In this document: positions 24,897-32,172 of the stretch, piece by piece
Position numbering within the stretch: position 1 is the stretch's first letter
Layout of the letters: the number at the start of each line of letters is the position of its first letter
NCBI GenBank assembly: GCA_013152145.1
Contig: JAADGW010000025.1
Location: 1-32,172 of the forward strand
Source: Deltaproteobacteria bacterium
GTDB lineage: Bacteria > Desulfobacterota > Desulfuromonadia > Desulfuromonadales > Geopsychrobacteraceae
Direction of reading: 5' to 3'
DNA length: 32,172 nucleotides
Position numbers and translations under genes: made by a program
Notes under the pieces: model-generated
Told to the model about the DNA's origin: nothing
What the model saw: the letters and a program-made list of their open reading frames with translations, nothing else
Databases searched by the model: none

Positions 24897-26137
24897 CTCA
24901 CCTCTACAAAAAAATCCCGATTGCGCATCCCACCCGGCCAGTTTTTCAGCAGCAGCGTGTAGAGCTTGGTTGCCCGCAGTTCCAGATCAAGCTGCTGTAA
25001 CGACAGTCGATGTTCTTCCGACCCGGTGCCGTAAAACCGCTTCAACTGGGCATGTACGCGCGAGAAATTCTGCACCAGCGGCAGGCTGCGCTGTTTGCGG
25101 CTGCGGGCAAGAAACTGCGCCCCCTTTTCACTCAGGCCAAGCAGGTGCAGATACTGCGGCCCTGCGGCGAGCAGTTCTGCCGCCTGCGGTTTTTTAATCC
25201 CGAGCAGAACCGCCACCAGCAGCCGCTGAATTCGGGTGCGGGTCAGCTGCCGGGTTTTGATCCCGCTGATCAGCCCTTCCAGGTCAACGGCCTGGTCGGC
25301 GACCGCCAGCAAGCGATTTTCGATGCCGTTATCGACCAGCCAGCAGGCGGGCAGGCCATCAGGATCCCGCAGAATCAGTGCGAGCAATAAATCAGTATAA
25401 CGCTCAACCGAGAAGCACTGTCCCTTGTCCAACGCCGCCTGCAACCTTTTCATCGCAGCAACCGGGATCAACCTATCGACCGACTGCATTGCGGAGAGCA
25501 TTTTGCGGATGCCGGTAGCACTGGCGATATTCTGCACGCCGATGCCGGTGTCGTGATAACCGGCGCCGATCCGCTGAATGGTCAGCGGCTTGATGCTGCT
25601 GCCCGTCTGCAGCAGCGCCTGCAGATATTCGAGGCCGAGGATGTTGTTCGGTGCTGCCAGCGCTTTGGCATCCAAACGTTCAGGCAGAGATTCCGCCAAC
25701 AGTTTCGCACGAGCCTGCGGGTAGTTAAGCCCGTCACGCAACAGTCGCGACGTTTGCCGGGTTATTTCGTCAGCCTGCGTCACAAGCGTTTCGGCACACT
25801 GCTGCAACGGGCTCAATTCACCCGTCTCGCTGCCGAAGCAGAGGCCAGCAATTTCGCCGAGAGCCTCCAGCGCCTGTACCCCGCCGCGGGCAAAATCGGG
25901 TGCACTGCTACAAGCCCAGGGCAACGGCAATTCGACCACCAGATCGACTCCTGCCGCCAGCGCCATCTCGGCCCGCCGCCATTTATCGACCAGCGCCGGT
26001 TCGCCCCGCTGCAGAAAATGCCCGCTCATCACCGCCACCGAAACCTCGGCATCGGCCATTTTGAGACTTTCACGCAGATGATACAGATGACCATTGTGAA
26101 AGGGATTGTACTCGGTAATCAATCCAACACTGCGCAT
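24881..26137 (-). CDS. tmcAL: tRNA(Met) cytidine acetate ligase (TmcAL/YlbM family)
   Basis: MRSVGLITEYNPFHNGHLYHLRESLKMADAEVSVAVMSGHFLQRGEPALVDKWRRAEMALAAGVDLVVELP. Confidence 0.93.
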   Translation of the reverse strand: MRSVGLITEYNPFHNGHLYHLRESLKMADAEVSVAVMSGHFLQRGEPALVDKWRRAEMALAAGVDLVVELPLPWACSSAPDFARGGVQALEALGEIAGLCFGSETGELSPLQQCAETLVTQADEITRQTSRLLRDGLNYPQARAKLLAESLPERLDAKALAAPNNILGLEYLQALLQTGSSIKPLTIQRIGAGYHDTGIGVQNIASATGIRKMLSAMQSVDRLIPVAAMKRLQAALDKGQCFSVERYTDLLLALILRDPDGLPACWLVDNGIENRLLAVADQAVDLEGLISGIKTRQLTRTRIQRLLVAVLLGIKKPQAAELLAAGPQYLHLLGLSEKGAQFLARSRKQRSLPLVQNFSRVHAQLKRFYGTGSEEHRLSLQQLDLELRATKLYTLLLKNWPGGMRNRDFFVEVRTGAG

Positions 26138-26140
26138 AAG

Positions 26141-26833
26141 CTACAACACCACCGGAATCTGCTGCTGCACCCGGTTTTCGTCCGAGGTCACCAGCGTTTG
26201 GTAAGCCAACGCCTCCACCCCGCCGGCAACCACTTCACGCAGCAGCCGACCATACTCGGGGTCGATGTTGTCGGCCGGGGAAAACTCGGTCGCTTCACCG
26301 CGCTGAACGAGGAAAAAGATCACCGCACGATAGCCCTGTTGCTTCGCCGCCAGCAGCTCCCGCAGATGCTTCTGCCCACGGATGGTAACGGCGTCAGGAA
26401 AACAGGCGGTCGATTCTCCTTTGATCAGAGTGACGTTCTTCACTTCGAGCAGCACTTGTTCGTCAGCTTTTTTCAGCAGAAAATCGATACGACTGGCGCC
26501 GAATCTGAATTCGGGGGTCACCGCATAACCGGTCAGTCCCGCAATCCAGCCCTTGCGTAGCGCCTCTTCCACCAGTCGGTTGGTCCGCTGAGTGTGCGTA
26601 TCGACCCAGTCGTCACCGACACGGATCAACTCCAGGGTATATTTCAGTTTACGCTGCGGATCGTCCGCTCTGGAGATCAGCACCCGGTACCCGGGTACGG
26701 CGCACTGTTGCATACTGCCGGTATTCGGCGTGTGGGCGGTGACAACCGTCGCGTCGGGCAGTTCAACATCGACGAAAAAACGCTTGTAGCGTCGCAGCAG
26801 AACCCCTTCGAGCAAGGGAGATGGCAGTTTCAT
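26141..26833 (-). CDS. sfsA: SfsA family (sugar fermentation stimulation) protein
   Basis: LLRRYKRFFVDVELPDATVVTAHTPNTGSMQQCAVPGYRVLISRADDPQRKLKYTLELIRVGDDWVDTHTQRTNRLVEEAL...LLEVKNVTLI...FPDAVTIRGQKHLREL. Confidence 0.95.
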   Translation of the reverse strand: MKLPSPLLEGVLLRRYKRFFVDVELPDATVVTAHTPNTGSMQQCAVPGYRVLISRADDPQRKLKYTLELIRVGDDWVDTHTQRTNRLVEEALRKGWIAGLTGYAVTPEFRFGASRIDFLLKKADEQVLLEVKNVTLIKGESTACFPDAVTIRGQKHLRELLAAKQQGYRAVIFFLVQRGEATEFSPADNIDPEYGRLLREVVAGGVEALAYQTLVTSDENRVQQQIPVVL

Positions 26834-26995
26834 GACGTCCTCCGGAAAGGTGAGGCACTATTCTACCCTGTAGGGATCCGCCTCGACAAGCAACTCCCCT
26901 CGCAACTCCTCTTGCCATTGCCCGAGCCGCCCCGTATAGTTCTGTTTTCATCAACCCGCCGCTTCAAGACAGTAAACGGTCGAAAGGAGTCTCGC

Positions 26996-28636
26996 ATGTC
27001 CGACAACCTGATTCAACGTACCATGTCTGCCTACACTTATCCGCTGCTGATCAAAAACCTGTTGCAGGCTCCGGTGGTTGATGAACCGCAGCAACAGATC
27101 GTCTACCGCGACCAGATGCGTTTCACCTACGCCGAATTTCGTCAGCGGGTTCAGAAGCTGGCCAACACATTAACTGAAATCGGCGTCAAACCGGGCGACA
27201 CCGTGGCGGTGATGGACTGGGACAGCCATCGCTACCTGGAATGTTTCTACGCGGTACCGATGCTCGGCGCGGTGCTGCACACGGTCAACATCCGCCTGTC
27301 GCCGGAGCAGATCCTTTACACCATCGACCACGCCGAAGACGACTACATTCTGGTCAACGAGGAATTTCTGCCGATCCTCGAGCAGATCAAGGGCCGGATC
27401 GACACGGTCAAAGGCTACGTGCTGCTGCAGGATGGCCAACAGCAACCGGAAACCTCGCTGACCTTTGAAGGAGAATACGAGGCGCTGCTCGATGCCGCCG
27501 ACGATCATTTCGAGTTCGTCGATTTAGACGAAAACACCCGCGCCACCACCTTCTACACCACCGGCACCACCGGCCTGCCGAAGGGCGTTTATTTCAGCCA
27601 CCGACAACTGGTACTGCACACCCTCGGCGTGCTGGCGGCGATGGGGACCCCGGCCGGACAGGGACGTTTCCATCAAAAAGATGTCTACATGCCGATCACA
27701 CCGATGTTTCACGTCCACGCCTGGGGCTTTCCCTATGTGGCGACGGCCCTCGGTATCAAGCAGGTCTACCCCGGCAAGTACGCCCCGGAGCTGTTGCTCA
27801 ATCTGCTCGAAAAGGAACAGGTCACCCTCTCCCACTGTGTGCCGACCATCCTGCATCTGCTGATCAGCCACCCGCGCTGGGCCGAAATTGATCTGTCCAA
27901 CTGGAAGGTGCTGATCGGCGGCGCGGCCCTGCCGAAAGCAATGTGTCGGGCGGCGCTGGAAAAAGGGATCGATATTTTCAGCGGCTACGGCATGTCGGAG
28001 ACCTGCCCGGTGCTGACCATCGCCCACTTCAGCGAAGAAGATCTGGCCGAGGATGAAGAGCTGGAGATCCGCTGCAAAACCGGCCGACCGATGCCGCTGG
28101 TCGACCTGCGGGTAGCCGATGAGCAATTGGCGGAAGTCCCACGTGACGGCGAGAGCGTCGGTGAAATCGTCGTCCGTGCTCCCTGGCTGACACAGGGCTA
28201 CCTGAAGGATCAGCGCAATTCCGAAAACCTCTGGCGCGGCGGCTACCTGCACACCGGTGATGTCGCCCATCGCAACAAGCAGAACTACGTCAAGATCACC
28301 GACCGGATCAAGGATGTCATCAAAATCGGCGGCGAGTGGGTTTCTTCGCTGGAACTGGAAGACCTGCTCTGCACCCATCCGGCGATCGGCGAAACGGCGG
28401 TCATCGGCCTGCCGGACGACAAGTGGGGCGAAAAACCGCTGGCGCTGGTAGTGAAGAAAGCCGCTGCCGAGGTCAGTGAAAAAGAGCTGTTGCAACATAT
28501 TCGCGGCTTCGTCGACAAAGGCATCATCTCCAAACAGGTGGTGCTGCTGAAAGTGCAGTTCGTCGAGGCGATCGACAAAACCAGCGTCGGCAAAATCAAC
28601 AAACGGCTCCTGCGGGAAAAATATCAGCGGAGATAA
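26996..28636 (+). CDS. AMP-forming fatty-acid/acyl-CoA ligase
   Basis: [48 protein letters not shown]...[19 protein letters not shown]...[11 protein letters not shown]...[41 protein letters not shown]. Start moved from 26594 because the N-terminal part of that ORF is antisense to sfsA. RBS AAGGAG. Confidence 0.95.
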   Translation: MSDNLIQRTMSAYTYPLLIKNLLQAPVVDEPQQQIVYRDQMRFTYAEFRQRVQKLANTLTEIGVKPGDTVAVMDWDSHRYLECFYAVPMLGAVLHTVNIRLSPEQILYTIDHAEDDYILVNEEFLPILEQIKGRIDTVKGYVLLQDGQQQPETSLTFEGEYEALLDAADDHFEFVDLDENTRATTFYTTGTTGLPKGVYFSHRQLVLHTLGVLAAMGTPAGQGRFHQKDVYMPITPMFHVHAWGFPYVATALGIKQVYPGKYAPELLLNLLEKEQVTLSHCVPTILHLLISHPRWAEIDLSNWKVLIGGAALPKAMCRAALEKGIDIFSGYGMSETCPVLTIAHFSEEDLAEDEELEIRCKTGRPMPLVDLRVADEQLAEVPRDGESVGEIVVRAPWLTQGYLKDQRNSENLWRGGYLHTGDVAHRNKQNYVKITDRIKDVIKIGGEWVSSLELEDLLCTHPAIGETAVIGLPDDKWGEKPLALVVKKAAAEVSEKELLQHIRGFVDKGIISKQVVLLKVQFVEAIDKTSVGKINKRLLREKYQRR

Positions 28637-28764
28637 TTGCCGATAGAGCTGGGGCACTGAGAGTCTCCGATTTGCCAGGTTCGGGCTTCGGAGAAACGGT
28701 CGGTCAAAGCATTTAACTCGTCATTACTTACGAGACAATCAATGAAAATCAAATAACATGACAA

Positions 28765-28822
28765 ATATGACGACTTGACTATAAAAAGTGTTACTGCTAT
28801 AAATCTTCACATGTGACGAATT
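28765..28822 (+). promoter_or_regulatory. hipBA promoter flanked by direct repeats (candidate operators)
   Basis: TTGACT (28775-28780), 17 bp, TATAAA (28798-28803); repeats ATATGACGACTT (28765-28776) and ATGTGACGAATT (28811-28822), 10/12 identical; palindrome TCACATGTGA at 28807-28816. Confidence 0.55.
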
Positions 28823-28862
28823 ATTCCCTTTTCAGGCCCGTTAATCGTTATTACTGGCGACT

Positions 28863-29213
28863 ATGAAGATATCCGAACTTCTCACCGATGATGCCATTCT
28901 TGCCGAAATCGGTGAGCGGCTGACGCGACATCGACTTGACCTGCAATTGACCCAGGCCGAGGTGGCGGAACAGGCCGGGGTGGCCAAGCGAACGCTGGAG
29001 CGGATCGAAGCCGGGCACTCGGCACAGATGTCGAGCATGATCCGTATTTTTCGGGTGCTCGATCTGCTGCCCGGGCTGGAGCTGCTGCTGCCTGAAACTG
29101 CACCGGGACCGATTGATCTGCTCAAACGCAAAGGCAAGCGCAGACAACGGGCCACGAAACGGCGTCATCCAGAGTCGGCTGACCACCCCTGGAGCTGGAG
29201 TGAAGACTCATGA
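28863..29213 (+). CDS. hipB: HipB-like HTH (XRE) antitoxin/transcriptional regulator
   Basis: IGERLTRHRLDLQLTQAEVAEQAGVAKRTLERIEAGHSAQMSSMIRIFRVLDLL HTH; 4-nt overlap (ATGA) with hipA. Confidence 0.88.
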   Translation: MKISELLTDDAILAEIGERLTRHRLDLQLTQAEVAEQAGVAKRTLERIEAGHSAQMSSMIRIFRVLDLLPGLELLLPETAPGPIDLLKRKGKRRQRATKRRHPESADHPWSWSEDS

Positions 29214-30514
29214 CCACGCTGGCCGAGGTCAGACTCTGGGGACGGACCATCGGCGCGGTCTCACTGGCCGACGGCGACGAGGTGGCGGCGTTCGAGTACG
29301 ATCCGGCCTTTGCGCAAAGCGGTATCGAACTTTCTCCGCTGGTCATGCCGCTGGCGACACACATCTATCGCTTCCCCGAATTATCCCGACAGACCTTTCA
29401 CGGTCTGCCCGGATTACTGGCGGACTCCCTGCCGGACAGATTCGGCAACGCCCTGATCAACACCTGGCTGGCCACCCGGGGACGACAGCCGGACTCGTTC
29501 AACGCGGTTGAACGGCTGTGCTATACGGGCGAAAGAGGCATGGGCGCGCTGGAATTCGTCCCCGCAATCGGGCCGAAAGCCCGCAAAGCCAACCGGATCC
29601 AGATTGATCAGCTGGTCGAGCTGGCCTCGGAGCTGCTGTTGCAACGTAACGGCCTGCAGGTTTCATTCACCGTCGGCAGCAAAGAACGGGCACTCAACGA
29701 TATTCTGCGGGTCGGCACATCGGCCGGCGGCGCCCGCGCCAAGGCGGTGATCGCCTGGAATCCGACAACCAACGAGGTGCGTTCCGGCCAGATCGCGGCC
29801 GATGAAGGTTTTGAATACTGGCTGCTTAAATTTGACGGGGTCAGGGGAAACCGCGACAAGGAACTCGAAGATCCGCAAGGCTACGGCGTGATCGAGTACG
29901 CCTATTATCGTATGGCAAAGGACTGCGGGATCGCTATCAGCGACTGCCGTCTGTTTGAGGAAAACGGCCGACGGCATTTCATGGCCCGGCGCTTTGACCG
30001 GCTCGCGGGCGGCAGAAAACTGCACATGCAGTCCCTTGGTGCGCTGGCCCATTACGATTTCAATCTGGCCGGTGCCTACAGCTATGAACAAGCTTTGCTG
30101 GTCATACGCCAGCTGGGTTTACCGATGAGTGCCGTCGAGGAGCAGTTTCGCCGCATGGTGTTCAACGTCGTTGCCCGCAATCAGGATGACCATGTCAAAA
30201 ACATCGCTTTTCTGATGGATAAATCGGGCCGCTGGTCGCTGTCGCCGGCATTCGATATAACCTACAGCTACAACCCGGCAGGCAGCTGGACGAACAGCCA
30301 TCAGATGACCATCAACAGCAAACGGACCAACTTTACGCTGGACGATTTTAAAGCCTGTGCCCGGGCGGCTGCGCTGAAACGGGGCCGGGCGGAGAAAATC
30401 ATTGCCGAGGTTAAACAGGTCGTCGCAAACTGGAAGCACTATGCAGACGCTGCCGGTGTCGACCCCTTACAACGTGATCAGATCGCAGCTACGCTGCGGC
30501 TGGATGATTTCTAG
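29210..30514 (+). CDS. hipA: HipA-family serine/threonine kinase toxin
   Basis: GTSAGGARAKAVIAW, FMARRFDR, VVARNQDDHVKNIAFLMD and LSPAFDITYS catalytic/metal-binding motifs. Confidence 0.93.
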   Translation: MTTLAEVRLWGRTIGAVSLADGDEVAAFEYDPAFAQSGIELSPLVMPLATHIYRFPELSRQTFHGLPGLLADSLPDRFGNALINTWLATRGRQPDSFNAVERLCYTGERGMGALEFVPAIGPKARKANRIQIDQLVELASELLLQRNGLQVSFTVGSKERALNDILRVGTSAGGARAKAVIAWNPTTNEVRSGQIAADEGFEYWLLKFDGVRGNRDKELEDPQGYGVIEYAYYRMAKDCGIAISDCRLFEENGRRHFMARRFDRLAGGRKLHMQSLGALAHYDFNLAGAYSYEQALLVIRQLGLPMSAVEEQFRRMVFNVVARNQDDHVKNIAFLMDKSGRWSLSPAFDITYSYNPAGSWTNSHQMTINSKRTNFTLDDFKACARAAALKRGRAEKIIAEVKQVVANWKHYADAAGVDPLQRDQIAATLRLDDF

Positions 30515-30560
30515 CAGGTTGTCCCAGCAAGGATGACATCAAATAACCAACAGGATAATC

Positions 30561-31403
30561 ATGAAATTTACTGGAACCGATTCTTATGTGGCAACCGATG
30601 ATCTGAACCTGGCGGTGAATGCCGCTATCACTCTGGGCCGACCGCTGCTGATCAAGGGTGAACCAGGCACCGGCAAAACCATGCTCGCTGAAGAGGTGGC
30701 AAAAAGCCTGAACATGCCGCTGTTTCAGTGGCATATCAAGTCGACCACCAAGGCCAATCAGGGCCTGTACGAATATGATGCGGTCTCGCGGCTGCGCGAT
30801 TCACAGCTTGGCGATGAACGCGTCCACGACATCGGCAACTACATCGTCAAGGGTAAACTGTGGGAGGCGTTCGAGTCGGAGCAGCGGGCCGTGCTGCTGA
30901 TCGACGAGATTGACAAGGCTGATATTGAGTTCCCCAACGATCTGCTGCAGGAACTCGACCGCATGGAGTTTTACGTCTATGAAACCCGGCAGTTGATCAA
31001 GGCCCAAAACCGGCCGGTGATCATCATCACCAGCAACAACGAAAAGGAGCTGCCCGACGCCTTTTTACGGCGCTGTTTCTTCCACTACATTCGCTTTCCC
31101 GAAGCCGAAACCATGGAGCAGATTGTCGAGGTTCACTATCCGGGGATCAAAAAAAACCTGCTTAAAAGTGCCCTCGAAACCTTCTTCGGCATGCGCGAAG
31201 TCCCCGGTCTGAAGAAGAAACCCTCCACCTCCGAACTGCTCGACTGGCTCAAACTGCTGGTCGCCGAGGATATCCCGGCTGAGGTTCTGCAGAGCAAACA
31301 GGCCGCCAAAGTGATTCCACCGCTGCACGGTGCGCTGCTGAAAAATGAGCAGGATCTGGGTCTGTTCGAACGGCTGGTCGGCATGACCCGGCGCGGACGT
31401 TGA
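30561..31403 (+). CDS. MoxR-family AAA ATPase
   Basis: Walker A IKGEPGTGKTMLAEEVAKSL, Walker B AVLLIDEIDKAD, sensor PVIIITSNNEKELPDAFLRRCFFHYIRFP. Confidence 0.93.
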   Translation: MKFTGTDSYVATDDLNLAVNAAITLGRPLLIKGEPGTGKTMLAEEVAKSLNMPLFQWHIKSTTKANQGLYEYDAVSRLRDSQLGDERVHDIGNYIVKGKLWEAFESEQRAVLLIDEIDKADIEFPNDLLQELDRMEFYVYETRQLIKAQNRPVIIITSNNEKELPDAFLRRCFFHYIRFPEAETMEQIVEVHYPGIKKNLLKSALETFFGMREVPGLKKKPSTSELLDWLKLLVAEDIPAEVLQSKQAAKVIPPLHGALLKNEQDLGLFERLVGMTRRGR

Positions 31404-31417
31404 CAACCAAACCTTTA

Positions 31418-31598
31418 GCCACCAAGGCGCCAAGAAAGGCAAAGGCTTTTTAACGCAGAGGTGGAGAGAGGGAGAGAACGCAGAGAAATTCTGAGGGCTC
31501 TTTGCCCAAAGCTTAAAACCAAAATTAATGGTTTTTCTCTCCGTCTCAGCTTCTTCGCGTCTCTCCGTTAAACTTGTTTTTCTTGGCGCCTTGGTGGC
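31418..31598. repeat. Long palindromic intergenic repeat element
   Basis: Perfect 20-bp arms GCCACCAAGGCGCCAAGAAA (31418-31437) and TTTCTTGGCGCCTTGGTGGC (31579-31598); inner imperfect pairing TTTAACGCAGAG with CTCTCCGTTAAA; flanks AAACCTT at 31409-31415 and 31599-31605. Confidence 0.82.
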
Positions 31599-31628
31599 AA
31601 ACCTTAAGTTTCTGAAAGCTTCAATATT

Positions 31629-32172
31629 ATGCTGGTCGATTTTTTTCTGCAGTTGAAACAGGCCAAAGTCCCGGTCACTATTCGCGAGTATCTGAGCCTG
31701 CTCGAAGCCCTCGATCAGCAGGTTGTCTGGGGCAGTGTTGAGGATTTTTACTATCTGGCGCGCCTCTGTCTGGTTAAGGACGAGGCACACTTCGACAAAT
31801 TCGACCGGGTTTTTGCCCGGTATTTTGACGGCATCACCGATCTCGGAGCAGAGATCGAGGCCCATATCCCTGAAGAATGGCTCCGCAAACTCTCCGAGCT
31901 GGTCCTCTCCGAAGAAGAGAAGGCCCGGATCGAAGCCCTCGGCGGTTTTGAAAAGCTGATGGAAACCCTGAAGAAAAGACTGGCCGAGCAGAAGGAACGC
32001 CATCAGGGCGGCAGCAAGTGGATCGGCACCGGCGGCCGTTCCCCGTTCGGGGCCTACGGCTACAACCCCGAAGGCATCCGCATCGGCCAGGAGGAGTCCC
32101 GCCACCGCCGGGCGGTCAAGGTCTGGGACCGGCGTGAGTTCAAAAACCTCGATGGTTCCGTCGAATTGGGAA
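31629..32172 (+). CDS. CoxE/VWA-domain-containing protein, truncated by window end
   Basis: MLVDFFLQLKQAKVPVTIREYLSLLEALDQQVVWGSVEDFYYLARLCLVKDEAHFDKFDRVFARYF...GTGGRSPFGAYGYNPEGIRIGQEESRHRRAVKVWDRREFKNLDGSVELG; follows moxR. Frame still open at 32172. Confidence 0.88.
   Translation, partial: MLVDFFLQLKQAKVPVTIREYLSLLEALDQQVVWGSVEDFYYLARLCLVKDEAHFDKFDRVFARYFDGITDLGAEIEAHIPEEWLRKLSELVLSEEEKARIEALGGFEKLMETLKKRLAEQKERHQGGSKWIGTGGRSPFGAYGYNPEGIRIGQEESRHRRAVKVWDRREFKNLDGSVELG

Noticed and set aside
25553-26560. 335-aa plus ORF
   Set aside because: Antisense to both tmcAL and sfsA, spanning their junction.
26594-26995. N-terminal 134 residues of the 680-aa ORF before the acyl-CoA ligase
   Set aside because: Antisense to sfsA; the ligase homology and RBS place the start at 26996.
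27524-28657. 377-aa minus ORF opposite the acyl-CoA ligase
   Set aside because: Antisense shadow without recognisable domains.
28668-28698. TCTCCGA...TCGGAGA hairpin after the acyl-CoA ligase
   Set aside because: Only a 7-bp stem with a long loop and no T-run; not convincing as a terminator.
31065-32105. 346-aa minus ORF opposite moxR/coxE
   Set aside because: Runs through the long palindrome and is antisense to two recognisable genes.

Overview
The window is a dense, ordinary-looking chromosomal segment. By gene content (triheme c-type cytochrome, PilZ, short ThiC, Cache sensors) it probably comes from a Desulfuromonadales/Geobacter-like bacterium; this taxonomic guess is inference. Main genes in order: alr (3' end cut by the window), thiED fusion, thiC, speD, ChaN-like lipoprotein with PDZ, class II fba, long-form GAPDH, rpsU, THUMP/RlmL-like methyltransferase, triheme cytochrome, PilZ protein, J-domain protein, rdgC, secreted Cache protein, aat-clpA-clpS operon, YkgJ-type protein, dCache-PAS hybrid histidine kinase, LemA plus two TPM-domain proteins, tmcAL, sfsA, acyl-CoA ligase, hipBA module, MoxR ATPase and CoxE/VWA protein (cut by the window end). 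The most interesting non-genic signal is a dispersed miniature element family. There are four copies of 143, 131, 55 and 43 bp with termini based on GTAACTATTCAGC...GCTGAATAGTTAC. Each is flanked by an 8-bp direct repeat (8/8, 8/8, 7/8, 7/8). The copies form an internal-deletion series. One abuts the -35 of the predicted GAPDH promoter and one lies in the loop of a bidirectional terminator. The terminal GTAA and 8-bp duplications point to IS66-type mobilisation, but no transposase is present in the window. A separate ~181-bp long palindrome separates moxR from coxE. No CRISPR array, rRNA or convincing tRNA was seen.
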